Shown piece by piece: positions 1-16,493 of a DNA stretch of 64,000 nucleotides (position 1 is its first letter; each line of letters begins with the position of its first letter). The stretch comes from Acidimicrobiaceae bacterium (GTDB lineage: Bacteria > Actinomycetota > Acidimicrobiia > Acidimicrobiales > RAAP-2). The notes under the pieces were generated by a model, which worked only from the letters and a program-made list of their open reading frames with translations, searched no databases and was not told where the DNA came from. The stretch is from contig PMFN01000047.1 of assembly GCA_003155135.1 (NCBI GenBank), positions 75,953 through 139,952 of the forward strand, written 5' to 3'. The translations under genes and the position numbers were made by a program.

Positions 1-36
1 CCGGAAGACCGGAAGAAGGAAAGAGAGACCATTGAC

Positions 37-426
37 ATGGCAGGCACCCTGACCAAGGACCAGATCCTCGACGGCATTTCAGAGCTGTCGGTGCTGGAGC
101 TGAGCGAGCTGCTGAAGGAGTTCGAGGAGCGCTTCGGCGTGACCGCGGCCGCTCCGGTCGCAGTGGCGGCGGCCCCGGCCGCCGGAGGCGGCGCCGAGGC
201 CGAGGCTGAGGAGAAGACGGAGTTCGACGTCATCCTCACCGGCGCCGGCGACAAGAAGATCCAGGTGATCAAGGAAGTCCGGTCGCTGACCAGCCTCGGG
301 CTGAAAGAGGCGAAGGACCTCGTCGACAGCGCCCCCAAGCCGGTCCTCGAGCGGGCCAGCAAGGACGACGCCGAGAAGGCCAAGGCGGCCCTCGAGGGCG
401 CCGGCGCCACCGTCGAAGTCAAGTAG
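37..426 (+). CDS. rplL: 50S ribosomal protein L7/L12
   Basis: This is the stalk protein of the large subunit, which recruits and activates translational GTPases. The 129-residue product has the family layout: an N-terminal dimerisation helix region (about 1-35), an Ala/Glu-rich flexible hinge (about 36-60) and the globular C-terminal domain (about 61-129) with the conserved '[12 protein letters not shown]' stretch. An SD-like aaggaaagag lies 8 nt before the ATG. Only 36 nt of upstream sequence are in the window, so the expected rplJ neighbour is not visible. Downstream there are two small hairpins and then the separate rpoBC promoters. Confidence 0.98.
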   Translation: MAGTLTKDQILDGISELSVLELSELLKEFEERFGVTAAAPVAVAAAPAAGGGAEAEAEEKTEFDVILTGAGDKKIQVIKEVRSLTSLGLKEAKDLVDSAPKPVLERASKDDAEKAKAALEGAGATVEVK

Positions 427-440
427 CAGCCACGCGGCTG
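427..440 (+). other. Small hairpin after rplL
   Basis: CAGCC (427-431) and GGCTG (436-440) form a 5-bp stem directly behind the rplL stop codon. No T-run follows. It may be a transcript end or processing signal, but it is short and weak alone. Confidence 0.35.
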
Positions 441-460
441 TCGCAGCGCCGCCGGCCCGC

Positions 461-476
461 GGCACCTCTGGGTGCC
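461..476 (+). terminator. Hairpin / possible attenuator between rplL and rpoB
   Basis: GGCACC-tctg-GGTGCC is a perfect 6-bp stem with a 4-nt loop. It lies between the rplL stop and the first rpoB promoter. It lacks a T-tract, so a partial terminator, attenuator or RNA-processing site is as likely as full termination. Confidence 0.4.
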
Positions 477-500
477 CGGGCGGGCGGACAGGCGAAATCC

Positions 501-529
501 TTGACGGGCGGGGCCCAAACCCCTAGCCT
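501..529 (+). promoter_or_regulatory. rpoB promoter P1
   Basis: TTGACG (501-506) and TAGCCT (524-529) are separated by exactly 17 nt, a good housekeeping-sigma promoter. Transcription would start near 536 and give a leader of about 240 nt before rpoB. The rest of the 350-bp rplL-rpoB gap holds two hairpins, a second promoter candidate and a short palindrome. I see no credible gene in it. Confidence 0.7.
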
Positions 530-584
530 GACCCTGTCGCAGGGCCGTCCCCCGGCTCTGTGGGGGTCGAGTAATTCCTGGGGG

Positions 585-613
585 TTGTGCAATCGCTCGC
601 GCGCGGGTACGCT
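585..613 (+). promoter_or_regulatory. rpoB promoter P2 (second candidate)
   Basis: TTGTGC (585-590) and TACGCT (608-613) are spaced by 17 nt, 84 nt downstream of P1. The -10 resembles the TACGCT and TACGAT boxes seen elsewhere in the window. Two tandem promoters would let rpoBC be expressed independently of the L10-L12 transcript. Confidence 0.5.
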
Positions 614-739
614 TGAGGGTTGCCGTGGTTCCCCTTACTGCTTCCGCCCGCAGTTCGCCTCTACTGGCGCGCGCCATGGCCCCGTTTTGGACCTGATCAG
701 GCCCTCCATCCCTACCACGTGCAGCACCGCAATACCCGA

Positions 740-751
740 TTGACCCGTCAA
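740..751 (+). other. Short palindrome before the rpoB SD
   Basis: TTGAC-cc-GTCAA is a perfect 5-bp inverted repeat about 10 nt upstream of the rpoB SD. It could be a protein-binding site or chance; nothing else supports a function. Confidence 0.25.
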
Positions 752-776
752 CCACCCAACTGGGAGGAGTAGACCG

Positions 777-3700
777 TTGTCCTCACGGTCCAGAAGTCCC
801 GAGCGTGTTTCGTTCGCCAACATTGACGAGGCCCTGCCACTGCCGGACCTCATCGCCATCCAACGCGGTTCGTTCCAATGGTTCCTCGACAAGGGCCTGG
901 CCGAGGCGTTCAACGACATCAGCCCCATCGAGGACTTCACCGGGCAGCTGAGCCTCGAGCTCGAGTTCGACCCGACTGACCCCGACCTGCGCCCGCCGCC
1001 GAAGTTCACGGTGGAGGAGTGCAAGGAAAAGGACATGACCTACGCGGCCCCGGTCTTCGTCCGGGCGCGCTTTTTGAACGCCACCACCGGCGAGATCAAG
1101 GAGCAGACGGTCTTCATGGGGGACTTCCCGATGATGACCGACCGCGGCACGTTCATCGTGAACGGCACCGAGCGGGTGGTCGTGAGCCAGCTGGTGCGCT
1201 CCCCGGGCGTCATCTTCCAGCCCGGCCGCGATGCCAAGACCATCTTCACCGGCACCATCCACCCCTACCGGGGTGAGTGGATCGAGCTCGACGTCGAGGC
1301 CAAGCCCTCCAAGGATGTGACCGCCGGGGCCCGCGTGGCCCGCAAGCGCCGTGTCTCACTCTTCGTGCTGCTGCGTGCCCTCGGCTACGGCGACGACGCC
1401 TTCTTGGAGCGCTTCGTGCGCCACTTCGACTTCCTCGAGGGCCAGTGGGAGAAGGAGCGCAACCTCGCCCCGACCCGTGAGGAGGCCCTGCTCGAGATCT
1501 ACAAGCGCGCCCGCCCCGGCGAGCCGCTCTCGGCTGAGGCCGCACGCCAGTACTTCGAGAACGCCTTCTTCAACCCGAAGCGCTACGACCTCACGCGAGT
1601 CGGCCGCTACAAGCTGAACCGCAAGCTCGGCCCCGAGATCGAGCGGATCTCCGAACTGTTCGGCATCGAGCTCGAGCGCCCGGTCCCGGGCCAGGGCGTC
1701 CTCAGCCCCTCGGAGATCCTGGCCTCTGCCACTTACATGCTCCACCTGGCCCTGCACATGGCCGACGGGGACTCGACGTACCGCATCGACGACCAGGACC
1801 ACTTCGCCAACCGCCGCATCCGCTCGGTGGGCGAGCTGATCCAGAACCAGGTGCGCGTCGGCCTTTCACGTATGGAGCGCGTGGTCCGCGAGCGCATGAC
1901 GACCCAGGACGTCGAGGCCATCACGCCCCAGACGCTGATCAACATCCGCCCGGTGGTCGCCGCCGTGAAGGAGTTCTTCGGCACCAGCCAGCTGAGCCAG
2001 TTCATGGACCAGAACAACCCGCTGTCGGGCCTGGCCCACAAGCGGCGCCTCTCGGCCCTCGGCCCAGGTGGCCTGTCGCGCGAGCGCGCCGGCTTCGAGG
2101 TCCGTGACGTGCACACGTCGCACTACGGTCGCATGTGCCCGATCGAGACCCCCGAAGGCCCGAACATCGGTCTGATCGGGGCGCTCGCCACGTACGCGCG
2201 GGTCAACGAGTACGGCTTTATCGAGACCCCCTACCGCCGGGTGACCGACGGGCGGGTGACCGACGAGGTCCTCTACCTGGCCGCCGACGAGGAGGAGGAG
2301 CACGTCATCGCCCAGGCCAACGCCTCGGTCGACGCAGCCGGCAACTTCACCGAGGACCGCGTCCTCGTCCGCCGCGGCCCCCAAGGCACCGGCGTGCGCA
2401 TCGGCGTGGCCAACGCGTCCTACGGCACGACGAGCGAGATCGACTTCGTCCCGCCGTCGGAGGTCGACCTCATGGACGTCTCGCCCAAGCAGATCGTCTC
2501 GGTGTCGACCGCCCTCATCCCCTTCGTCGAGCACGACGACGCCAACCGGGCCCTCATGGGCGCCAACATGCAGAAGCAGGCTGTGCCGCTCGTCGTCCCC
2601 GAATCGCCGTACATCGGCACCGGGGTCGAGGCGCGTGCCGCCCGCGATGCCGGTGACGTGGTCCTCGCCGAGGGCGACGGCACGGTCGTCGAGGTCTCCG
2701 GCGACCAGATCAGCGTGGAGTACAAGGCGGGCCAGAAGGACCGCCTCGGCGTCGCACTGCCCCCGAAGAAGCCCTACCGCCTGGCCAAGTTCCGCCGCTC
2801 CAACCAGAACACCTGCATCAACCAGAAGGTGCTGGTCGAAGAGGGCGACAAGGTGACGGCCGGCTCGCTGCTGGCCGACGGGCCCTCTACCCAGAACGGC
2901 GAGCTGGCGCTTGGCAAGAACCTGCTGGTCGCCTTCATGCCCTGGGAGGGCTACAACTACGAGGACGCCATCATCCTCTCCGAGCGCCTCGTGAAGGACG
3001 ACGTCCTCACCTCGATCCACATCGAAGAGCACGAGGTCGACGCCCGTGACACCAAGCTCGGCGCCGAGGAGATCACCCGGGACATCCCGAACCTCTCCGA
3101 GGAGATCCTCGCCGACTTGGACGAGCGCGGCATTATCCGCGTCGGTGCCGAGGTCGAGCCGGGCGACGTCCTCGTCGGCAAGGTCACGCCGAAGGGTGAG
3201 ACCGAGCAGACCCCCGAGGAGCGCCTGCTCCGTGCGATCTTCGGTGAGAAGGCCCGTGAGGTCCGAGACACCAGCCTGAAGGTCCCCCACGGGGAGTCGG
3301 GCAAGGTCATCGACGTGCGGGTGTTCTCCCGTGAGGACTCCCATGAGCTGCCCCCCGGGGTCAACCAGCTCGTGCGGGTCTACGTCGCCCAGAGGCGCAA
3401 GATCTCCGAAGGCGACAAGCTGGCCGGCCGTCACGGCAACAAGGGCGTCATCTCCAAGATTCTCCCGATCGAGGACATGCCGTTCCTGTCTGACGGGACG
3501 CCCGTCGACATCATCTTGAACCCCCTCGGCGTGCCCTCGCGCATGAACGTGGGCCAGGTCCTCGAGAGCCATCTCGGCTACGCGGCCCGCCACGGCTGGG
3601 ACGGGATCGAGGTCGAAGACGGCGTCGGGACGAGCGGTCGGGGTGACGGCGCGCTGCGCAAGACTCGCCCCCGCACGGTGCCCGCCGCGTGGGTTGCCAC

Positions 3701-4366
3701 CCCGGTCTTCGACGGTGCCCACTGGGACGAGGAGGAAGACGCCGGTCGTCACCCGACCATCAAGAAGATCTTCGAGACCCTCAACTCGGACTCGGCCAAC
3801 GGTGACGTCCAGATCGGCTCGGACGGCAAGGTCACGCTGTTCAACGGCCGCACCGGTGAGCAGTACGACAACCCGATCTCGGTCGGCTACGTGTACATCT
3901 TGAAGCTCGCCCACCTGGTCGACGACAAGATCCACGCCCGCTCGACCGGCCCGTACTCGATGATCACCCAGCAGCCCCTCGGCGGCAAGGCCCAGTTCGG
4001 TGGGCAGCGCTTCGGGGAGATGGAGGTGTGGGCGCTTGAGGCATTCGGTGCCGCCTACGCCCTCCAGGAGCTCTTGACCATCAAGTCCGACGACGTGTTG
4101 GGCCGGGTCAAGGTCTACGAGGCGATCGTGAAAGGGGAGAACATCCCCGAGCCCGGTATCCCCGAGAGCTTCAAGGTACTCATCAAAGAAATGCAGTCTC
4201 TCTGCCTCGACGTCGAGGTTCTCGCCGTCGACGGGCAGGAGATCGAGATGCACGAGCTCGACGAGGACGTGTTCCGCACGGCCGAGGAGCTCGGCATCGA
4301 TATCAGTCGGCCCGAACGTGGTTCGGACGAGGAGGACGAGCGGCGCGCCGCCGAGAGGAGCTTCTC

Positions 4367-4370
<4 letters not shown>
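777..4370 (+). CDS. rpoB: DNA-directed RNA polymerase subunit beta
   Basis: Catalytic beta subunit of RNA polymerase, 1197 aa, close to the usual actinobacterial length. The start is TTG at 777, supported by the strong SD gggaggag about 8 nt upstream and by alignment of the N-terminus with the family. The rifampicin region lies at residues 400-433 ([13 protein letters not shown] onward). The residues equivalent to E. coli D516, H526 and S531 are D411, H421 and S426, all the sensitive type. The conserved [13 protein letters not shown] and [20 protein letters not shown] segments are intact. It overlaps rpoC by 4 nt (ATGA), so the two large subunits are translationally coupled. Confidence 0.99.
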
Positions 4371-8386
<4,016 letters not shown>

Positions 8387-8408
8387 GCAGACGACGAACA
8401 CCGGGTCC

Positions 8409-8441
8409 CCCCGCCCGCCTCGGGCAGCCGGCCGGGCGGGG
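8409..8441 (+). terminator. GC-rich hairpin after rpoC
   Basis: CCCCGCCCG (8409-8417) and CGGGCGGGG (8433-8441) form a perfect 9-bp stem with a 15-nt loop, 22 nt after the rpoC stop. A CTTTT tract appears only about 20 nt further on, so it is a terminator candidate rather than a textbook one. It separates rpoBC from the str-operon promoter. Confidence 0.55.
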
Positions 8442-8451
8442 AAACCCGCTG

Positions 8452-8480
8452 TTGCCACCCCCCTTTTGTGCCACTAGCAT
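8452..8480 (+). promoter_or_regulatory. str operon promoter
   Basis: TTGCCA (8452-8457) and TAGCAT (8475-8480) are 17 nt apart, giving a start near 8487 and a leader of about 75 nt to rpsL. It lies directly behind the post-rpoC hairpin. This supports independent transcription of rpsL-rpsG-fusA-tuf. Confidence 0.7.
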
Positions 8481-8562
8481 GGAAAAGCCGTTCGAGCGCG
8501 TCTTTTGGCCGCTCGGACCCGTCCGTAGTCCACCCCGCAGTCCAAACCACCTGAGGTAGCGC

Positions 8563-8934
8563 GTGCCCACGATCGCCCAGCTCGTCCGCAAAGGACGACA
8601 GGCCAAAGAGACCAAGTCCAAGACGCCGGCACTCAAGGGTGCCCCTCAGCGCCGCGGTGTCTGCACGCGTGTCTACACGACCACGCCCAAGAAGCCGAAC
8701 TCGGCCCTGCGCAAGGTCGCCCGTGTGCGGCTCACCTCGGGCGTGGAGATCACTGCCTACATCCCCGGCGTCGGCCACAACCTCCAGGAGCACTCCATCG
8801 TCCTCGTGCGCGGCGGCCGTGTGAAGGACCTGCCCGGCGTGCGTTACAAGGTCATCCGCGGCGCACTCGACACCTCGGGCGTGCGCGAGCGCAGCCAGGC
8901 CCGCAGCCGCTACGGCGCCAAGAAGGAGAAGTAA
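8563..8934 (+). CDS. rpsL: 30S ribosomal protein S12
   Basis: Decoding-centre protein of the small subunit, 123 aa, normal length. The start is GTG preceded by a GAGGT SD. The streptomycin-determining lysines are wild type: K43 in [12 protein letters not shown] and K88 in [14 protein letters not shown]89, the residue methylthiolated by RimO in other bacteria, is present. Its TAA overlaps the rpsG ATG by one base, so rpsL and rpsG are coupled as in most str operons. Confidence 0.99.
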   Translation: MPTIAQLVRKGRQAKETKSKTPALKGAPQRRGVCTRVYTTTPKKPNSALRKVARVRLTSGVEITAYIPGVGHNLQEHSIVLVRGGRVKDLPGVRYKVIRGALDTSGVRERSQARSRYGAKKEK

Positions 8935-9404
8935 TGCCCCGCAACGGACCAGCACCGCGACGTGAGCTCATGCCCGACCCGGTCTACCGGTCGGTGCTCG
9001 TAACCCAGGTGACCAACAAGGTCCTCTCGCGCGGCAAGCGCACCGTGGCCGAGCGCATCGTCTACACCGCGCTCGACACCGTGAAGGAGCGCACCGACTC
9101 GGACCCCGTCGCCGTGTTGAAGCGCGCCGTCGAGAACGTCCGGCCCGAGCTCGAGGTGAAGAGCCGCCGCGTCGGTGGCGCCACCTACCAGGTCCCCGTC
9201 GAAGTACGGCCCCGCCGGGCCACCACCCTCGCCATCCGCTGGCTCACGACCTTCTCCAAGCAGCGCCGGGAGAAGACCATGGCCGAGCGCCTCGCCGCCG
9301 AGATCCTCGATGCCAGCAACGGCATCGGGGCAGCAGTCAAGCGCCGCGAGGACATGCACAAGATGGCCGAATCCAACAAGGCCTTCGCCCACTACCGCTG
9401 GTAG
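8934..9404 (+). CDS. rpsG: 30S ribosomal protein S7
   Basis: Primary assembly protein of the 30S head that contacts the mRNA exit path and tRNA in the E site. It has 156 aa, normal length, beginning with the conserved [16 protein letters not shown] and containing [17 protein letters not shown]. The start codon overlaps the rpsL stop by one base. A 24-nt gap with an AAGAAAGAG SD leads into fusA. Confidence 0.99.
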   Translation: MPRNGPAPRRELMPDPVYRSVLVTQVTNKVLSRGKRTVAERIVYTALDTVKERTDSDPVAVLKRAVENVRPELEVKSRRVGGATYQVPVEVRPRRATTLAIRWLTTFSKQRREKTMAERLAAEILDASNGIGAAVKRREDMHKMAESNKAFAHYRW

Positions 9405-9428
9405 TGGCGGGGCCCAAGAAAGAGCACT

Positions 9429-11531
<2,103 letters not shown>

Positions 11532-11562
11532 GTAGGCCGGGTCCGCCCGACCGCAAGCAGGA

Positions 11563-11578
11563 CACCGCCGAGGCGGTG
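11563..11578 (+). other. Hairpin in the fusA-tuf gap
   Basis: CACCGC-cgag-GCGGTG is a perfect 6-bp stem with a 4-nt loop, 31 nt after the fusA stop. No T-run follows and I see no -35/-10 pair in the 137-bp gap. It may adjust tuf transcript level or mark a processing point. Confidence 0.35.
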
Positions 11579-11668
11579 GCACTACGGCACGACAAAGAGG
11601 AAGCGGCGGGAGACCGCCATATGCGGGCCCGAGTGGGTTCCGCCCGAGATCAGGAGTAGTTCTCCGAA

Positions 11669-12856
<1,188 letters not shown>

Positions 12857-12893
12857 TCCAGGCGTTCGAGCAACCGAGCGAGGAAGAGGCACC

Positions 12894-13220
12894 ATGGCCG
12901 ACGGGCCCCGTCAGAAAATCAGAATCCGGCTCAAGGCCTACGACCACGAGATCCTCGACCAGTCGACGGAGAAGATCGTCCAGACGGTGCTGCGCACCCA
13001 GGCCAAGGTCCAGGGCCCGGTGCCGCTCCCGACGGACAAGCACCGCTACACGGTGATCCGCTCGCCGCACAAGTACAAGGACAGCCGCGAGCACTTCGAG
13101 ATGCGGGTGCACAAGCGCCTCGTCGACATCGTCGAGCACACACCGAAGACGGTGGACTCGCTCCAGCGCCTTGACCTGCCCGCCGGCGTCGACATCGAGA
13201 TCAAGATCCAAAACGCCTGA
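12894..13220 (+). CDS. rpsJ: 30S ribosomal protein S10 (NusE)
   Basis: Small-subunit head protein that also acts as the transcription antitermination factor NusE. I place the start at ATG 12894 because the SD gaggaagagg lies 4-5 nt upstream and the product (108 aa, starting [19 protein letters not shown]) then matches the family. A longer in-frame reading upstream overlaps tuf and has no family similarity. Unlike the usual arrangement, it is separated from rplC by 261 bp containing a promoter candidate and two strong hairpins. Confidence 0.97.
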   Translation: MADGPRQKIRIRLKAYDHEILDQSTEKIVQTVLRTQAKVQGPVPLPTDKHRYTVIRSPHKYKDSREHFEMRVHKRLVDIVEHTPKTVDSLQRLDLPAGVDIEIKIQNA

Positions 13221-13254
13221 GCCCCGAAGGGCGTCGTGGGACTGCCGCGGCGCT

Positions 13255-13284
13255 CTGGCGGGGACCAAGGTGATGGTGTAGCGT
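13255..13284 (+). promoter_or_regulatory. Candidate internal promoter before rplC
   Basis: CTGGCG (13255-13260) and TAGCGT (13279-13284) are 18 nt apart. The -10 has the TAnnnT form used by the other promoters here and the -35 is weak. A start near 13291 would give a leader of about 190 nt carrying two hairpins before rplC. Confidence 0.4.
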
Positions 13285-13312
13285 TACCAGCCGGGTCGAT
13301 TTCCGGCCCGAG

Positions 13313-13336
13313 CCGTCCGGCAGTGGAAGCGGACGG
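13313..13336 (+). other. Leader hairpin 1 upstream of rplC
   Basis: CCGTCCG (13313-13319) and CGGACGG (13330-13336) form a perfect 7-bp stem with a 10-nt loop in the rpsJ-rplC gap. Together with the longer hairpin downstream it suggests a structured mRNA leader. Confidence 0.5.
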
Positions 13337-13406
13337 GTCCAGTTAGACGTGCTTGAGCGCCCGTCGTCCCTCCGGGGGCCGGGGACCTCAGGCCACCACA
13401 TTCGAG

Positions 13407-13435
13407 CGCTCCGCTCGGGGATCCCGAGCGGAGCG
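13407..13435 (+). promoter_or_regulatory. Leader hairpin 2 upstream of rplC (13-bp perfect stem)
   Basis: The arms at 13407-13419 and 13423-13435 are exact reverse complements around a GAT loop. The stem ends 46 nt before the rplC GTG. No T-run follows, so it is not a standard terminator. Its place before rplC-rplD suggests an autoregulatory or processing element; in E. coli L4, the rplD product, controls the S10 operon through a leader hairpin, but whether that happens here is inference. Confidence 0.55.
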
Positions 13436-13481
13436 TTGGCGTGCGCGGGAGACCGTGCACCGCGCAGAAAGAGTCGCATCA

Positions 13482-14144
13482 GTGGCAACCAAAGCGATCG
13501 TCGGCGAGAAGGTCGGCATGACGCAGGTCTGGGATGACCAGAACCGGGCGATCCCCGTCACGGTGCTGCGCGTCGCGCCCGTGCGCATCGTCCAGGTCAA
13601 GACCCCCGAGCGGGAGGGCTACTCCGCCCTCCAGGTGACCTACGGGTTCCGCCGGGCATCGACCCTCACCAAGCCCGAGCAGGGCCACTTCGACAAGGCC
13701 GGCGTCGACGCCGGCCGCCGCCTCTTGGAGTTGCGGGTCGAAGATGTCTCCGAGTACGAGGTCGGCCAGGAGCTGAGTGCGGACCTGTGGAGCGCCGGCG
13801 AGCGGGTCGATGCCATCGCGGTGTCGAAGGGCAAGGGCTTCGCCGGCGGGATGAAGCGCCACAACTTCAAGGGCCAGAGTGCGAGCCACGGCAACCACAA
13901 GGCACACCGGGTTCCGGGCTCCATCGGCGCGTGCGCCACGCCCGGGCGCGTCTTCAAGGGCACGCGCATGGCCGGGCGCATGGGTGGCCAGCAAGTCACC
14001 GCCTTGAACTTGGAGATCATCTCCGCCGACGCCGAGCGCCAGCTGGTGCTGGTCAAAGGTGCGGTCCCGGGCTCCAAGGGCTCGGTCGTCGTGCTGCGCA
14101 ACTCGGTGAAGACGCCCATCGGCAAGGGGGGAGTGGCCCGATGA
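13482..14144 (+). CDS. rplC: 50S ribosomal protein L3
   Basis: Early assembly protein whose loop reaches toward the peptidyl transferase centre. I choose GTG 13482 (220 aa), which gives the normal VATKAIVGEKVGMTQVWD N-terminus and has AGAAAGAG upstream. A longer reading from 13353 would run through the leader hairpin and add an unconserved arginine-rich stretch. The conserved PGSIGACATPGRVFKG and MAGRMGGQQVT segments are present; a Gln in this region is methylated in E. coli L3. It overlaps rplD by 4 nt (ATGA). Confidence 0.96.
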   Translation: MATKAIVGEKVGMTQVWDDQNRAIPVTVLRVAPVRIVQVKTPEREGYSALQVTYGFRRASTLTKPEQGHFDKAGVDAGRRLLELRVEDVSEYEVGQELSADLWSAGERVDAIAVSKGKGFAGGMKRHNFKGQSASHGNHKAHRVPGSIGACATPGRVFKGTRMAGRMGGQQVTALNLEIISADAERQLVLVKGAVPGSKGSVVVLRNSVKTPIGKGGVAR

Positions 14145-15055
14145 GCACCGCCACCTACGAGCCCGGCGGCGCGCTGCGCACCGCCCGCAAGAAGGAGCGC
14201 CCCGAGCCGCTGCGCCGCTCGGTCACCCGCCGCGACGTGGACGGCAACGAACTCGGCCCCGTCGACCTCGAGCCCACCATCTTCGGCATCGAGCCCAACC
14301 TCGCCGTGCTCCACCAGGTCGTCACCGCCCAGCTGGCCGCCGCCCGCTCGGGCACCCAGTCGACCAAGACCCGTTCGGAGCGCCGCGGTGGCGGGGCCAA
14401 GCCCTTCCGCCAGAAGGGCACCGGCCGGGCCCGCGCCGGCTCCTCTCGCTCACCCATCTGGGTGGGCGGTGGCGTCGCCCTCGGCCCGAAGCCCCGCAGC
14501 TACGCCCAGAAGACACCGAAGAAGATGGTGCGCCTCGCCCTGTGCTCGGCCCTGTCGGACCGCGCCGGCGAAGAGCGCGTGGCGCTGATCGACGCCTACG
14601 GGTGGGAGACGCCGCGGACCAAGTCCGCCCTCGCCGCCCTCGCCGCCCTCGGCATCGAGGGCTCGGTGCTCGTGGTGCTCTGCGCCGACGACGAAGTGGC
14701 CCTGCGCTCCTTCGCCAACCTCGGCCACGTCCAGACCACCACGTTCGGCGAGCTGAGCGCCCACGACGTGCTGCGCAACGACTGGGTGCTGTTCACCGAC
14801 GAGACGCTGCCCGGCCGCTTCGAGGTCACCGAGACAGTCATCGAGACCGTCGACGAGGAGACCGGTGACATCGTGATCGAGGTCATCGACGAGGTCAGCG
14901 ACTCGATCACCGGCGAGCACGTGACCGACGTGACCGACATCGTGGTCGATGCCGCCACCGGCGAGGTCTCCGTCGACGTGCTCGAGGTGGGTGCCGACGA
15001 CGCCGAAGGCGATGAGGCCGCAGCGGACGCCGCCGACGAGAAAGAGGTGCGCTGA
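14141..15055 (+). CDS. rplD: 50S ribosomal protein L4 with acidic repeat tail
   Basis: L4 lines the peptide exit tunnel and in some bacteria represses its own operon. Residues 1 to about 228 match the family, with the tunnel-loop signature RRGGGAKPFRQKGTGRARAG and the IWVGGGVALGPKPRSY segment. The product is 304 aa, whereas L4 is usually just over 200. The extra 76 residues (229-304) are strongly acidic (26 Asp/Glu against one Lys and one Arg) and contain three tandem 16-residue units starting TGDIVIEV, TGEHVTDV and TGEVSVDV. The start is ATG 14141, overlapping rplC. The stop overlaps the rplW ATG. Confidence 0.96.
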   Translation: MSTATYEPGGALRTARKKERPEPLRRSVTRRDVDGNELGPVDLEPTIFGIEPNLAVLHQVVTAQLAAARSGTQSTKTRSERRGGGAKPFRQKGTGRARAGSSRSPIWVGGGVALGPKPRSYAQKTPKKMVRLALCSALSDRAGEERVALIDAYGWETPRTKSALAALAALGIEGSVLVVLCADDEVALRSFANLGHVQTTTFGELSAHDVLRNDWVLFTDETLPGRFEVTETVIETVDEETGDIVIEVIDEVSDSITGEHVTDVTDIVVDAATGEVSVDVLEVGADDAEGDEAAADAADEKEVR

Positions 15056-15345
15056 TGCGCGACGCAATGAGCGTGCTCGTGCGGCCGGTGGTCTCCGAGA
15101 AAACCTACGCCCTCATGGACAGGGGCGTCTACGTCTTCATCGTCGACCCCGACGCCACCAAGATCGACGTGCGTCACGCCGTGGAGCAGGCCTTCAGCGT
15201 GCGCGTCACCAAGGTCAACACCTTGACCCGCAAGGGCAAGGCCACCCGGAACCGTCGTACGAACGTGCGGGGTCAGCGGCCCAACCAGAAGCGGGCCATG
15301 GTCACCCTCGCCGCCGGCGACACGATCGACCTCTTCGAGAGCTGA
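15055..15345 (+). CDS. rplW: 50S ribosomal protein L23
   Basis: Protein at the polypeptide exit site and docking point for trigger factor and signal recognition particle. It has 96 aa, normal size. The conserved [17 protein letters not shown]-terminus and the basic [18 protein letters not shown] loop are present. Its ATG shares one base with the rplD stop (TGATG). A 16-nt gap follows before rplB. Confidence 0.97.
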   Translation: MRDAMSVLVRPVVSEKTYALMDRGVYVFIVDPDATKIDVRHAVEQAFSVRVTKVNTLTRKGKATRNRRTNVRGQRPNQKRAMVTLAAGDTIDLFES

Positions 15346-15361
15346 GCACCAGGACACCGCC

Positions 15362-16198
15362 ATGGCACTGCGATCACGAAAGCCCACCAGCCCCGGACGC
15401 CGGTTCCAGACCGTCTCGGACTTCGCCGAGATCACCCGCGACCGCCCCGAGCGCTCGCTGGTCGTCCCCGCCCCGAAGTCCGGCGGCCGCAACAGCTACG
15501 GCCGCAAGACCTCCCGCCACCGCGGCGGAGGCCACAAGCGGGCGTACCGGATCATCGACTTCCACCGCAACAAGGACGGCGTGCCGGCCAAGGTCGCGTC
15601 GATCGAGTACGACCCGAACCGCAACGCCCGCATCGCGCTGCTCCACTATCTCGACGGCGAGAAGCGCTACATCCTCGCTCCCGCCGGCATCAAGGTGGGC
15701 GACCTGCTGCAGTCGGGCCAGGGCGCTGAGATTCGAACCGGCAACGCCCTTCCGCTTCGCTACATCCCGGTCGGCTCGGTCATCCACAACGTCGAGCTGC
15801 GCCCCGGTGGGGGCGGCAAGATGGGCCGCGGGGCGGGCATGAGCATCCAGCTCGTGGCCAAAGACGGCGGCTTCGCCACCCTGCGCCTGCCCTCGACCGA
15901 GATGCGGCGCGTGCCCATCGATTGCCGCGGCACCCTCGGGGTCGTCGGCAACGCCGAGGACGAGCTCATCAAGGTGGGCAAGGCCGGCCGCAACCGCTGG
16001 AAGGGCATCCGCCCCCAGACCCGTGGCGTGGCCATGAACCCCGTCGACCACCCGCTCGGTGGCGGCGAAGGCAAGACCTCCGGTGGTCGGCACCCGGTCT
16101 CCCCGTGGGGGAAGCCCGAGGGCCGCACCCGTGACCGGAACAAGGACTCGAACGACATGATCGTCCGTCGGCGCCGCACCCGCGGCTCGCGACGGTAG
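15362..16198 (+). CDS. rplB: 50S ribosomal protein L2
   Basis: Central large-subunit protein needed for subunit association and the peptidyl transferase centre. It has 278 aa, standard length. [19 protein letters not shown] near the N-terminus, and [15 protein letters not shown] followed by [12 protein letters not shown] near the C-terminus, are the family hallmarks. The conserved histidine that is functionally important in E. coli L2 (His229) lies in that C-terminal region. The tail is basic ([10 protein letters not shown]). Confidence 0.98.
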   Translation: MALRSRKPTSPGRRFQTVSDFAEITRDRPERSLVVPAPKSGGRNSYGRKTSRHRGGGHKRAYRIIDFHRNKDGVPAKVASIEYDPNRNARIALLHYLDGEKRYILAPAGIKVGDLLQSGQGAEIRTGNALPLRYIPVGSVIHNVELRPGGGGKMGRGAGMSIQLVAKDGGFATLRLPSTEMRRVPIDCRGTLGVVGNAEDELIKVGKAGRNRWKGIRPQTRGVAMNPVDHPLGGGEGKTSGGRHPVSPWGKPEGRTRDRNKDSNDMIVRRRRTRGSRR

Positions 16199-16213
16199 CT
16201 GGAGGAGCTGGCA

Positions 16214-16492
16214 ATGCCACGCAGCCTGAAGAAGGGACCGTTCGTCGACGACCACCTCCTGAAGAAGGTGGACGTCCTGAACGCGAGCGGGGACAAGCGG
16301 GTCATCAAGACCTGGTCCCGCCGCTCGACCATCATCCCCGACATGGTCGGCCACACCATCGCCGTCCACGACGGGCGACGTCACGTGCCCGTCTACGTCA
16401 CCGAGTCGATGGTCGGCCACAAGTTGGGCGAGTTCGCTCCCACGCGGACCTTCCGCTTCCACGCCGGCCAGGAACGCCCGGGAAGGCGTTGA
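16214..16492 (+). CDS. rpsS: 30S ribosomal protein S19
   Basis: Head protein of the 30S subunit that forms a complex with S13. It has 92 aa, normal length, starting [15 protein letters not shown] and containing [20 protein letters not shown]. An SD (ggaggag) lies upstream of the ATG. The gene sits one base from rplV. Confidence 0.98.
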   Translation: MPRSLKKGPFVDDHLLKKVDVLNASGDKRVIKTWSRRSTIIPDMVGHTIAVHDGRRHVPVYVTESMVGHKLGEFAPTRTFRFHAGQERPGRR

Positions 16493-16493
16493 G

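Noticed and set aside
501..743. 80-codon open frame in the rplL-rpoB gap
   Set aside because: It starts on the -35 box of a good promoter, has no SD and no family resemblance. The region is better explained as regulatory.
1866..4253. 795-codon reverse-strand open frame across rpoB
   Set aside because: It is antisense to a certain rpoB gene, has biased low-complexity composition (V, D, L, G) and no family signature. Such frames are a by-product of high GC content.
13353..13481. Long N-terminal extension of L3
   Set aside because: It would translate the 13-bp hairpin and an arginine-rich stretch with no similarity to L3; GTG 13482 has an SD and the normal N-terminus.
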